9,099 bases of DNA from JANNGZ01 sp031404155 (GCA_031404155.1 JANNGZ010000123.1:1-9099), one strand, 5' to 3'; shown: positions 1 to 6,225, numbered from the stretch's first letter. Numbers and translations are program-made. The notes: generated from the letters alone by a model not told the origin.

Positions 1-363
1 GAAGACCTTGTCGACATCGGCGTCGATTTCGTTGTCGGTGCGCACGAAGGCGCCCATCTGCAGGTTCTCGGTGATCGTCATGCGCGCGAACACGCCGCGG
101 CCTTCGGGCACCATCACCAGGCCTTGCTCGACCAGCTTCCAAGCGCCCTGGCCCTTGATGCTGCGGCCCAGGTATTCGATCTCGCCCGCGGCGAAAGGCT
201 GGATGCCGGTGATCGCCTTGAGCGTGGTGGTCTTGCCCGCGCCGTTGGCGCCGATCAGGCTCACCAGCTCGCCTTCGTGCACCTCGAAGCTCACGCCCTT
301 GACGGCCTGGATGCCGCCATAGGCCACCTTCAGGCCGCTGACTTTCAGCAGAGTGTTTGCCAT
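1..363 (-). CDS. livF: LivF, ATP-binding subunit of branched-chain amino-acid ABC transporter (N-terminal part, cut by window edge)
   Basis: One of the two cytoplasmic ATPases that power uptake through the LivH-LivM channel. The first 121 residues are visible and the frame stays open to base 1; the family is usually about 235 residues, so roughly half is missing. The start is the ATG at 361-363, beginning MANTLLKVSGLKVAYGGIQA. Walker A is GANGAGKTT at residues 38-46. The Q-loop region reads VPEGR at 85-89, where the LivF subgroup has Glu in place of Gln. It follows livG after a 37-bp gap that carries a hairpin repeat, and is the last visible gene of the livHMGF order. The signature and Walker B motifs lie outside the window. 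The HAAT-family assignment is firm; the exact substrate (leucine/isoleucine/valine, other amino acids, or urea or amides) cannot be told from the ATPase. Confidence 0.96.
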   Translation of the reverse strand, partial: MANTLLKVSGLKVAYGGIQAVKGVSFEVHEGELVSLIGANGAGKTTTLKAITGIQPFAAGEIEYLGRSIKGQGAWKLVEQGLVMVPEGRGVFARMTITENLQMGAFVRTDNEIDADVDKVF

Positions 364-373
364 GTTGGATTTT

Positions 374-403
374 CCGTTCGTCCTGAGCCCGTCGAAGGGC
401 TCA
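374..403. repeat. REP-like palindromic repeat between livG and livF
   Basis: The core is a perfect hairpin, TGAGCCC (384-390), loop GTCGAA (391-396), GGGCTCA (397-403). The right arm contains the livG stop codon, read on the minus strand. The flanking bases CGTTCGTCC on the left complete a form that I recognise as a very common dispersed intergenic repeat in Burkholderiales and some other proteobacteria. Only one copy is in this window, so the repeat identity rests on recall rather than on internal comparison. In the mRNA it would form a stem-loop between livG and livF, which could affect message stability or the ratio of the two ATPases (inference). There is no U-tract, so it is not a standard intrinsic terminator. 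Confidence 0.75.
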
Positions 404-1168
404 GTGGTGCCCGGCGCCGAGGTAGGCCTCGATCACCTTTTCGTTCTTCTGCACATCGTCGGGCTTGCCTTCGGCGATCTGCTTGCCGTAGTCGAGCACG
501 GTGACGCGGTCGCACAGGCCCATCACCAGCTTGACGTCGTGTTCGATCAACAGGATGGTGCGGCCGTCGTTGCGGATGCGGTCGATCAGCTCGCGCAGCG
601 TCACCTTTTCGGTGGCGTTCATGCCGGCGGCGGGTTCGTCCAGCGCAATCAGCTTCGGGTCGGTGGCCAGCGCGCGGGCGATTTCCAGGCGCCGCTGGTC
701 GCCGTAGCTCAGGGTGCGCGCCTTGTAGTCGGCGTACTTGGCGATGCCCACGTATTCGAGCAGCTCGCGCGAGCGCGCCGCGATCTGCTGCTCCTCGAGC
801 TTGAAGCTCGCGGTGCGCAAGACGGCGCCGATCAGGCCCGAGTGGGTGCGCACATGGCGGCCGACCATCACGTTCTCCAGCGCGGTCATCTCGGCGAAGA
901 GGCGGATGTTCTGGAAGGTGCGGGCGATGCCGGCCTTGGCCACTTCATGCACCGCGGTGGGCGTGTAGTGTGCGCCGCCGAGTTCGAAGCTGCCGCCGTC
1001 GGGCGTGTACAGGCCGGTGAGCACGTTGAAGAAGGTGGTCTTGCCGGCACCGTTGGGTCCGATCAGGCCGTAGACCTGGCCGGGCTCGATCGTGATGCCC
1101 ACGTCGCTCAACGCTTGCAGGCCACCGAAGCGCTTGCTGACACCACTGACCTTGAGAACAGGGTTCAT
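401..1168 (-). CDS. livG: LivG, ATP-binding subunit of branched-chain amino-acid ABC transporter
   Basis: Cytoplasmic ATPase partner of LivF; it hydrolyses ATP to drive import through LivH-LivM. The protein is 255 residues, normal for the family. Visible motifs are Walker A GPNGAGKTT (37-45), Q-loop Gln86 in ARTFQNIRLF, signature LSYGDQ (153-158), Walker B KLIALDEP (172-179) and the H-loop His210 in IEHD. All key residues are present. I chose the ATG at 1168 (MNPVLKVSGV) rather than the longer open frame to 1261. The extra 31 residues are rich in Gly/Pro/Arg, have no family counterpart, and would cover a non-coding hairpin stretch. A GAGGGG Shine-Dalgarno-like sequence lies 5 nt before this ATG. 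It is separated from livM by 129 bp, unusually long for this operon, and from livF by 37 bp. Confidence 0.96.
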   Translation of the reverse strand: MNPVLKVSGVSKRFGGLQALSDVGITIEPGQVYGLIGPNGAGKTTFFNVLTGLYTPDGGSFELGGAHYTPTAVHEVAKAGIARTFQNIRLFAEMTALENVMVGRHVRTHSGLIGAVLRTASFKLEEQQIAARSRELLEYVGIAKYADYKARTLSYGDQRRLEIARALATDPKLIALDEPAAGMNATEKVTLRELIDRIRNDGRTILLIEHDVKLVMGLCDRVTVLDYGKQIAEGKPDDVQKNEKVIEAYLGAGHH

Positions 1169-1177
1169 TGGAGCCCC

Positions 1178-1201
1178 TCGGCCGACGGGTACATCGGCCG
1201 A
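1178..1201. repeat. Strong hairpin just upstream of livG (two TCGGCCGA copies)
   Basis: Two copies of the self-complementary octamer TCGGCCGA, at 1178-1185 and 1194-1201, are separated by 8 nt (CGGGTACA). Each octamer can pair with the other, giving an 8-bp GC-rich stem with an 8-nt loop in the livM-livG message. On the minus strand the stem ends directly at GGGGCTCCA-ATG. Its last two bases (GA) form the start of the livG ribosome-binding sequence GAGGGG. The geometry suggests the stem could hinder or position ribosome loading on livG; this is inference from sequence only. Confidence 0.5.
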
Positions 1202-1215
1202 TCCCCCAAGGGGAT
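1201..1215. repeat. Short hairpin ATCCCC-CAA-GGGGAT in the livM-livG gap
   Basis: A perfect 6-bp inverted repeat with a 3-nt loop lies immediately beside the TCGGCCGA hairpin. It has no adjacent U-tract on either strand, so a terminator role is not supported. Together the two hairpins make the 129-bp livM-livG gap look like an inserted intergenic repeat unit rather than ordinary operon spacing. The identity of such a unit was not verified. Confidence 0.4.
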
Positions 1216-1297
1216 TCGGGCCGGCTTGGGAGCGGCCCGGCGCTCGGCCCTCAATGCGCAAACTGACAGGGAATTTCTCATTGGGCTGCTCCCGGGT

Positions 1298-2389
1298 TCA
1301 GCTGGCCGCGGCCGGTGCGGCCTTGCCATGTTCGGGTGAGGGCCACAGGCCGCGCGGGCGCATCAGCATGATCACGATCATCGCCAGCGCAATCAGCAGC
1401 TGGCGCAGGATGGAGGAGTCCAGGCGCCCGCCGGTCATCTCCTGCAGCGGGCTGCCGACGTAGCGCAGCACCTCGGGCAGCGCGGCCAGCATCACCGCGC
1501 CGAGGATCACGCCGGGAATGTGGCCGATGCCGCCGAGCACCACCATCGCCACGATCATCACGCTCTCCATCAGGCTGAAGGATTCGGGCGAGACAAAGCC
1601 CTGGAAGGACGCGAACATCGAGCCGGCCACGCCGCCGAAAGTGGCGCCCATCGCAAAGGCGAGCAGCTTCATGTTGCGGGTGTTGATGCCCATCGCCTTG
1701 GCCGCGATTTCGTCTTCCCGGATCGCCATCCAGGCGCGGCCGATGCGCGAGGTTTCCAGGCGGTGGCAGATGACGACGCTGGCCACCACGAGCGAGAGGA
1801 AGAGGTAGAAGTACAGCGTCACCGACGGAATCTTGAACTCGCCGACCATGAAGCCCTTGCCGAAATCGACCACGCCGAAGAGGTTCATCGAATCGATGCG
1901 GTCCAGGCCGCGCGGCCCATTGGTGATGTTCACCGGGTGCTCCAGGTTGTTCAGGAACACGCGGATGATTTCGCCGAAGCCCAGGGTGACGATGGCCAGG
2001 TAGTCGCCGCGCAGCTTCAAGGTCGGCGCGCCGAGCAGCGCGCCGGCGACGCCAGCCAGCAGCGCCGCGAGCGGTACCACCAGCCACAGCGGGGTGTGCA
2101 GCCCTTCGGGGAAGATCGCCTTGAGCGCTTCGAAGTTCTCGGTCAGATGCGGCGACGCGAGCAGCGCGTACATGTAGGCACCGAGCGCGTAGAAGGCCAC
2201 GAAGCCGAGGTCGAGCAGGCCTGCGTAGCCGACCACGATGTTCAGGCCGAGCGCGAGCAGCACGTACAGCAGCGCCAGCGCCATGATGCGGATCCAGCCA
2301 TGGCCGAGGTCCAGCGCCTGGATCGCCAGCGGCAGTGCGAGCAGCGCCACCGCGGCAAACAGGAAGACGGCGAGTTTGTTTTTCATCAT
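1298..2389 (-). CDS. livM: LivM, inner-membrane permease of branched-chain amino-acid ABC transporter
   Basis: One of two membrane subunits that form the translocation channel. It has 363 residues, in the usual range. The N-terminus is a hydrophobic helix (residues 5-25), followed by further membrane spans. The conserved LivM stretches are GLNIVVGYAGLLDLGF (48-63), TLGFGEIIRVFLNN (135-148), NGPRGL (157-162) and the cytoplasmic ATPase-coupling segment SRIGRAWMAIREDEIAAKAM (214-233). The C-terminus ends with the usual RPRGLW motif plus an Ala-rich tail. Two adjacent ATGs (2389 and 2386) could start translation; GGAG lies 7 nt before the first. It starts 15 bp after the livH stop, which points to co-transcription and probably coupling. 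No frame problems are seen. Confidence 0.96.
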   Translation of the reverse strand: MMKNKLAVFLFAAVALLALPLAIQALDLGHGWIRIMALALLYVLLALGLNIVVGYAGLLDLGFVAFYALGAYMYALLASPHLTENFEALKAIFPEGLHTPLWLVVPLAALLAGVAGALLGAPTLKLRGDYLAIVTLGFGEIIRVFLNNLEHPVNITNGPRGLDRIDSMNLFGVVDFGKGFMVGEFKIPSVTLYFYLFLSLVVASVVICHRLETSRIGRAWMAIREDEIAAKAMGINTRNMKLLAFAMGATFGGVAGSMFASFQGFVSPESFSLMESVMIVAMVVLGGIGHIPGVILGAVMLAALPEVLRYVGSPLQEMTGGRLDSSILRQLLIALAMIVIMLMRPRGLWPSPEHGKAAPAAAS

Positions 2390-2404
2390 CTTTGCGCTCC
2401 GTCC

Positions 2405-3328
2405 TCAGGCTCGATCCGCGACCCGCTCGCCAAGCAAGCCCGAAGGCCGCAGCGTGAGCACCAGGATCAGCAGCGCGAAGGCGAAGATGTCGGCGTAATG
2501 GCTGCCGAGCACGCCGCCGGTGAGGTCGCCCAGGTAGCCCGCGCCGATGGCTTCGACCAGGCCGAGCAGGATGCCGCCGACCACCGCACCGGCCAGGTTG
2601 CCGATGCCACCCAGCACCGCCGCGGTGAAGGCCTTCAGGCCCGGCAGGAAGCCCATCGAGTGTTGAACCGTGCCGTAGTTGGCCGCCCACATCACGCCGG
2701 CCACCGCGGCGAGTGCGGCGCCGATGATGAAGGTGGCCGAGATCACCATATCCGGCCGCACGCCCATCAACGCGGCCACTCTCGGGTTCTCGGCGGTGGC
2801 ACGCATCGCGCGGCCGAGCTTGGTTTTGTTCACCAGGTACATCAGGCTGGCCAGGATCACCGCGGTGAGCCCGAGGATCAGGCATTGCGTGATGCTGATC
2901 ACCGGGCCGCCGAGGTTGATCGGGTCGGTGGGCAGTAGCAGCGGGTAGGGCTTCGGGTTGGGCTTCCAGACGATCATCGCCAGCGTCTGCAGCAGCAGGC
3001 TCATGCCCATCGCGGTGATCAGCGGCGCCAGCCGCGGCGCGTTGCGCAGCGGCCGGTAGGCCACCTTCTCGATCGTGAAGTTCAGCGCTGCGCAGATGAT
3101 GATCGCGCAGACCACCGAGATCAGCATCAGCGCCCAACCGGGCAGCCCGGAATCGGCGAGGGCCACCACCACCGTCCAGCTGGTGAGCGCACCGACCATC
3201 AGCACCTCGCCGTGCGCGAAGTTGATCAGGTTGATGATGCCGTAGACCATCGTGTAGCCCAGCGCCACCAGGGCGTACATGCTGCCCAGCACCAGCCCGT
3301 TGATGATCTGCTGGATGAAGGTGTCCAT
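2405..3328 (-). CDS. livH: LivH, inner-membrane permease of branched-chain amino-acid ABC transporter
   Basis: The second membrane subunit of the importer and the first gene of the visible operon. At 307 residues it has normal length. The N-terminal stretch FIQQIINGLVLGSMYALVAL and then YGIINLINFAHGEVLMVGA (29-47) are LivH hallmarks. The ATPase-coupling segment is LGRAMRATAENPRVAALMGV (171-190), and the C-terminus ends in LRPSGLLGER. Several hydrophobic spans fill the remainder. The ATG at 3328 has AGGAGA 8 nt upstream, a good ribosome-binding site. The upstream region (3329-3652) is where an operon promoter would be expected. No livK binding-protein gene precedes it, so the solute-binding partner must be elsewhere or beyond livF. 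Confidence 0.97.
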   Translation of the reverse strand: MDTFIQQIINGLVLGSMYALVALGYTMVYGIINLINFAHGEVLMVGALTSWTVVVALADSGLPGWALMLISVVCAIIICAALNFTIEKVAYRPLRNAPRLAPLITAMGMSLLLQTLAMIVWKPNPKPYPLLLPTDPINLGGPVISITQCLILGLTAVILASLMYLVNKTKLGRAMRATAENPRVAALMGVRPDMVISATFIIGAALAAVAGVMWAANYGTVQHSMGFLPGLKAFTAAVLGGIGNLAGAVVGGILLGLVEAIGAGYLGDLTGGVLGSHYADIFAFALLILVLTLRPSGLLGERVADRA

Positions 3329-3652
3329 CGAGGCTGTCTCCTGGTTGTCGCTTTCGGCGCCGCCTCGACGGGCAGGGGTTGCGCATCGCTCGGGCCCGCG
3401 CCGGTCAAAAAGTGGTCCGCTCGGCGCTGGCTGGCGGGCATTGTAGGTTTGGCCCTTTGGCGAGAACGCCGGGAATTACCCCGCTCGCGGCTGCATAAAA
3501 CACCGATTGATTCGACGCCCGGTGGCGATTCTTCGGCGAGCTCGCGGGCATGTCCGAGGGCGATCCTGCGGGTGCGACCGCGGGTGCGACCACGGGTGCG
3601 ACCGCGCTTGTGACGGCCCGATGGGTGGGCGCGGCTTTGGCGGCCGCCGCGG
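3329..3652. promoter_or_regulatory. Non-coding stretch between rarA and livH; probable liv operon upstream region
   Basis: This 324-bp gap holds no convincing gene; the short open frames crossing it have low-complexity Arg/Ala/Gly compositions typical of GC-rich noise. The part around 3465-3530 is AT-richer than its surroundings. On the minus strand I see a -10-like TACAAT at 3440-3445, about 110 nt before livH, but no good -35 box at the right distance. A TTGACC -35-like box lies at 3403-3408, with no good -10. No regulator site can be named. A minus-strand T5 run at 3407-3411 follows no clear stem, so no terminator for rarA is called. The stretch next to the rarA stop carries a 12-bp tandem repeat (listed separately). 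Confidence 0.35.
3569..3604. repeat. 12-bp tandem repeat, three copies, downstream of rarA
   Basis: Three head-to-tail copies of CGGGTGCGACCG occur at 3569-3580, 3581-3592 (last base A) and 3593-3604, followed by a degraded fourth. They lie 49 bp beyond the rarA stop codon in non-coding DNA. Such a short direct repeat is prone to copy-number change by slippage. No function is evident. Confidence 0.8.
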
Positions 3653-5080
3653 CTACGGCGCTGGGGGCTCGCGGCCGGTGCCCATGTCGCTGGCCGCCTT
3701 CGCGTTCAAGGCCCGCAACTCGGCGAGCCGCTCGCCGATTCGAAGCTCCAGGCCCCGGGGTGCGGGGTCATAGAAGCGCGTGTCGGGCATGTCGTCGGGC
3801 AGGTAGCGCTCGCCAGCGGCAAAGCCACCGCCTTCGTCATGCGCGTAGCGGTAGTCGCGGCCGTAGTCCAGATCCTTCATCAACTTCGTCGGCGCATTGC
3901 GCAGCCGCAGCGGCACCGGGCGGGTGCCGTCTTGTTTGACGAAGGCGCGCGCGGCATTCCAGGCCGCATAGACCGCGTTGGACTTGGGCGCCACGGCAAG
4001 GTAGACCACCGCCTGCGCGAGCGCGAGTTCGCCTTCGGGAGAGCCCAGGCGTTCGTAGACCTCGGTGGCGTCCAGCGCCATGCGCAGCGCACGGGGGTCG
4101 GCCAGGCCGATGTCTTCGCTGGCCATGCGCAACACACGGCGCGCCACATAACGCGGGTCGACACCGCCGTCGAGCATGCGCACCAGCCAGTACAGCGCGG
4201 CATCAGGGTCGCTGCCGCGCACGCTCTTGTGCAGCGCCGAGATCGTGTCGTAAAACTGCTCGCCGCCTTTGTCGTAGCGGCGCAGCATTTCGCCCAACGC
4301 ATGCTCCAGCATGGGTTCGTCGATTTCACGCGTTCGAGCGTCGGCTTCGTCGATCGGCCCAACGCCACGCGCGGCCGCCGCCACGTTCTCGATCGCATTG
4401 AGCAAACGCCGCCCGTCGCCGTCGGCGAACGCCACCAGCCGGTCGCGCGCGGCATCGCTGAGCGGCGGCGCTTTCAACTCGGCACCCGCGCGCTCGAGCA
4501 ACAGCATGAGGTCGTCGGCATCGAGCGCCTTGAGCACATGCACCGAGGCGCGCGAGAGCAGCGCGGAGTTGACCTCGAAGGACGGATTCTCGGTGGTGGC
4601 CCCGATGAAGGTGAACAGGCCCGCTTCCACATGCGGCAGGAAGGCGTCCTGCTGCGCCTTGTTGAAGCGGTGCACCTCGTCGACGAAGACCACGCTGGCA
4701 CGGCCGCGCTGGCGTTCGCCTTTGGCCTGCTCGACCGCTTCGCGGATGTCCTTGACGCCGCCGAGCACCGCGGAGAGCACGATGAAACAGGCGTCGAAGG
4801 CGCTGGCCATCAGGCGCGCAAGCGTGGTCTTGCCCACGCCCGGCGGGCCCCACAGGATCATCGAATGCAGGCGGCCGGTTTCGAAGGCAACGCGCAGCGG
4901 CTTGCCGGCGCCGAGCAGGTGGCGCTGGCCAATCACCTCGTCAAGGCTTCGCGGGCGCAGCCGTTCGGCCAGGGGCGCCGCGTTTGCCAGCCCGTTCGCC
5001 AGCCCGTTCGCCAGCGCGCTCGCCAGCGGCGTCGCCGGACTCGCGTTTGCGCTGCTGCCAAAGAGGTCGACTTCGTCCAC
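3653..5080 (-). CDS. rarA: RarA (MgsA), replication-associated recombination AAA+ ATPase
   Basis: Homolog of E. coli RarA/MgsA and eukaryotic WRNIP1, an AAA+ ATPase related to clamp-loader subunits that acts at stalled replication forks. It has 475 residues, slightly longer than E. coli (about 447). Order: N-terminal peptide MDEVDLFG, a low-complexity linker with LANGLANGLAN (23-33), the core opening PLAERLRPRSLDEVIGQRHL (36-55), Walker A GPPGVGKTT (78-86), Walker B VVFVDEVHRF (130-139), sensor 1 GATTENPS (160-167), a probable arginine finger in LLSR (174-177), and sensor 2 GDGRRLLN (221-228). The C-terminal tetramerisation region includes SVRGSDPDAALYWLVRML. The start is GTG at 5080: no other start codon lies in frame before the upstream TGA at 5111-5113. 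No clear Shine-Dalgarno is present, so translation may depend on coupling to the upstream frame, 30 bp away. Confidence 0.97.
   Translation of the reverse strand: MDEVDLFGSSANASPATPLASALANGLANGLANAAPLAERLRPRSLDEVIGQRHLLGAGKPLRVAFETGRLHSMILWGPPGVGKTTLARLMASAFDACFIVLSAVLGGVKDIREAVEQAKGERQRGRASVVFVDEVHRFNKAQQDAFLPHVEAGLFTFIGATTENPSFEVNSALLSRASVHVLKALDADDLMLLLERAGAELKAPPLSDAARDRLVAFADGDGRRLLNAIENVAAAARGVGPIDEADARTREIDEPMLEHALGEMLRRYDKGGEQFYDTISALHKSVRGSDPDAALYWLVRMLDGGVDPRYVARRVLRMASEDIGLADPRALRMALDATEVYERLGSPEGELALAQAVVYLAVAPKSNAVYAAWNAARAFVKQDGTRPVPLRLRNAPTKLMKDLDYGRDYRYAHDEGGGFAAGERYLPDDMPDTRFYDPAPRGLELRIGERLAELRALNAKAASDMGTGREPPAP
4982..5029 (-). repeat. 12-bp coding tandem repeat in the RarA linker
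   Basis: About four copies of a 12-bp unit related to GTTCGCCAGCCC (plus strand) lie at 4982-4993, 4994-5005, 5006-5017 and 5018-5029; the middle two differ at one base and the outer ones at one to three. It is in frame with rarA, so each unit adds four residues and yields LANGLANGLAN plus flanking Leu-Ala. The unit length is a multiple of three, so copy-number change would lengthen or shorten the linker without breaking the frame. Confidence 0.8.
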
Positions 5081-5110
5081 CGGCCGATTGTCGCCGCGCG
5101 CCGCCGCGCT

Positions 5111-5380
5111 TCAGCGCAGGCCGTCGATCGGGGCCAGCAGGTTCTCCAGGAAGAAGGCCGACAACGCAGCGCGCCCGGTGAGCCCGGCCTTGGCGTAGAT
5201 CGAACGTGCATGCTCGCGCACGGTGCGTTCGCTGCCGGTGCGCACCGCCGCGATCTCCTTGGTGCTCAAACCCTTGAGCAGCAGCAGCGCCACCTCGCGC
5301 TCGGCGTCGGTAAGGCTCCAGCGGGTGAACTGAATATCGAGCGCGCCCCCGGCACCAAAGGCGTAGCTCGCGGACAGCAT
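5111..5380 (-). CDS. LuxR-type HTH fragment fused to the tail of a decayed secreted-protein gene
   Basis: The last ~75 residues form a LuxR/GerE-type DNA-binding domain: FTRWSLTDAEREVALLLLKG, then KEIAAVRTGSERTVREHARS with the recognition helix, then IYAKAGLTGRAALSAFFLEN. I recognise this as the C-terminus of an orphan regulator type common in Burkholderiales, normally preceded by an N-terminal region. Here the sequence just before FTRW (SASYAFGAGGALDIQ) runs without a stop into the remains of an unrelated secreted protein, so the regulator's N-terminus looks deleted. The listed start is the ATG at 5378-5380, with GAGG 11 nt upstream; an in-frame ATG at 5453-5455 is also possible. Either could yield a small HTH peptide. 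Whether it is translated is unknown. It ends 30 bp before rarA and in the same reading frame. The domain call is firm; gene status (live peptide or relic) is uncertain. Confidence 0.6.
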   Translation of the reverse strand: MLSASYAFGAGGALDIQFTRWSLTDAEREVALLLLKGLSTKEIAAVRTGSERTVREHARSIYAKAGLTGRAALSAFFLENLLAPIDGLR

Positions 5381-6225
5381 CTCCGACACGTCCTCGGCAT
5401 TGCCGAGAGAAAACTCCTCCAGGTAGGCCTGACCGGCACGCGGGCGCGCCGGCATGATCAGGCCGGCCTTGTCGCGGTCGACGCCATGCTTGAAGGAACC
5501 GTCGCGGCTTAGCAGTTCCGGCCGGCGTGGCCTGTCGCCGTCGCCTGTCGCCGTCGAAGCTGGCGTAGTCCTTGACCTCTTCGCCGCAGTACCAGGTGCT
5601 GCCGTCGCGGCCGGAGGCGTACCAGTCGTCGGTGGCCTCCTTGAGGTCACCGTTCTGGTACACAAGATCGCGCAGCACGACGCAGGTCACGCCCTCGATG
5701 CGCTTGGTCTCGCTGGCCACTTCGACCACGTTGCGTTCGCCTTCGCCGAGATAGACCCAGCGGTTGCCGATGCCGAGCGGAAAGTAGGGGTTCGGGTTCG
5801 AGAGCTGGCGGAAGTCGCTGTCGAAGCGGTCGGCCGTGAACGGCGGGTCGTAGCGCGCCTCGCCGAGCAGTTGGCAGGCCGCGCGGCGCCAGTGGAGCTG
5901 GACACGGCAGGCCTTGTTGGCTTCGGCCTAGGCCACGCGCGCCTCGCGATGGCATGCCGCGCGCGCCGGCGTCGCCGAGGTTGATGCAATTGGCCTTGAG
6001 CACGTAGAAATCATCCCTGGCCTCGAAGCCGCAGGCGCTGTGGAACAGGCGGGCGGTGGCGCTGCAGAAACCGCGGTCGCGCGGCTCGTCTTCATCGTCG
6101 TCGCGGGCTTGAGCCGCGCACGCGGCCAGCGCGCAGGTGAGGACGGCGACCACTGCCGCCGGCAGGCGACGCCACGGCGGGCGGCGCGGGTTCGAAGCAT
6201 GTTGGGGAGACTGAATCAGGTTCAT
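5345..6225 (-). pseudogene. Decayed gene for an uncharacterised secreted protein (two frameshifts, one stop, lost 3' end)
   Basis: A coherent protein can be read through three frames. Frame one starts at the ATG at 6225, with AGGAG 6 nt upstream. It gives a long Arg-rich N-region and hydrophobic signal (residues 21-38) ending LAAC (lipobox-like) or AQA, an acidic patch DDDEDEPRD, then FCSATARLFHSACGFEARDD and CINLGDAGAR. After a +1 shift in a CG run (5957-5967), frame two gives ACHREARVA, a TAG stop (5928-5930), then AEANKACRVQ, ACQLLGEARYDPPF, NPYFPLGIGNRWVYLGE, VEVASETKRIEGVTCVVLRD and DWYASGRDGSTWYCGEEVKD. After a 13-bp duplication (5531-5556), frame three continues with PELLSRDGSFKHGVD, MPARPRAGQAYLEEFSLGN and AEDVSEML. 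These motifs match, from memory, a family of uncharacterised secreted bacterial proteins. The family's last ~50-60 residues are absent, replaced by the LuxR HTH. No function can be assigned. Confidence 0.8.
5531..5556. repeat. Exact 13-bp tandem duplication causing a frameshift
   Basis: CCTGTCGCCGTCG occurs twice head to tail, at 5531-5543 and 5544-5556. Thirteen is one more than a multiple of three, so the second copy shifts the minus-strand frame by +1. Deleting one copy joins KDYASFDGD directly to RPRRPELLSRDGSFKHG in one frame, which is the order expected of the protein. This identifies the mutation behind the second frameshift of the pseudogene. Confidence 0.9.

Noticed and set aside
1169..1261. 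31-residue N-terminal extension of LivG
   Set aside because: Low-complexity Gly/Pro/Arg sequence across hairpin repeats, with no family counterpart; the ATG at 1168 fits the family start.
353..1339. Plus-strand open frame opposite livG
   Set aside because: It mirrors livG codon structure; no motifs, and it starts inside the livF/livG hairpin region.
1520..2938. Plus-strand open frame opposite livM and livH
   Set aside because: His/Gln/Glu/Arg-rich composition typical of the antisense of hydrophobic membrane genes in GC-rich DNA.
3370..3377. KOPS-like GGGCAGGG on the plus strand, tempting because ftsK is in the window
   Set aside because: A G-rich 8-mer like this is expected about twice per strand by chance in 9 kb of this composition; a single copy is not informative.
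1278..3386. Long minus-strand open frame (702 codons) overlapping livM and livH
   Set aside because: It is out of frame with two well-conserved permeases and made of Arg/Gly/Ala/Pro-rich noise.
3569..3604. CRISPR-like repeat array
   Set aside because: Units are 12 bp with no spacers; it is a simple direct tandem repeat.
3839..5512. Long plus-strand open frame (557 codons) opposite rarA
   Set aside because: It is antisense to a clear rarA, is rich in Arg/His/Gln/Ala/Gly without domain motifs, and has no ribosome-binding site; a GC-rich shadow.
5928..5980. Programmed frameshift in the secreted-protein gene
   Set aside because: No slippery heptamer is seen, an in-frame TAG follows, a second unrelated frameshift comes from a 13-bp duplication, and the 3' end is lost; decay explains all of this better.
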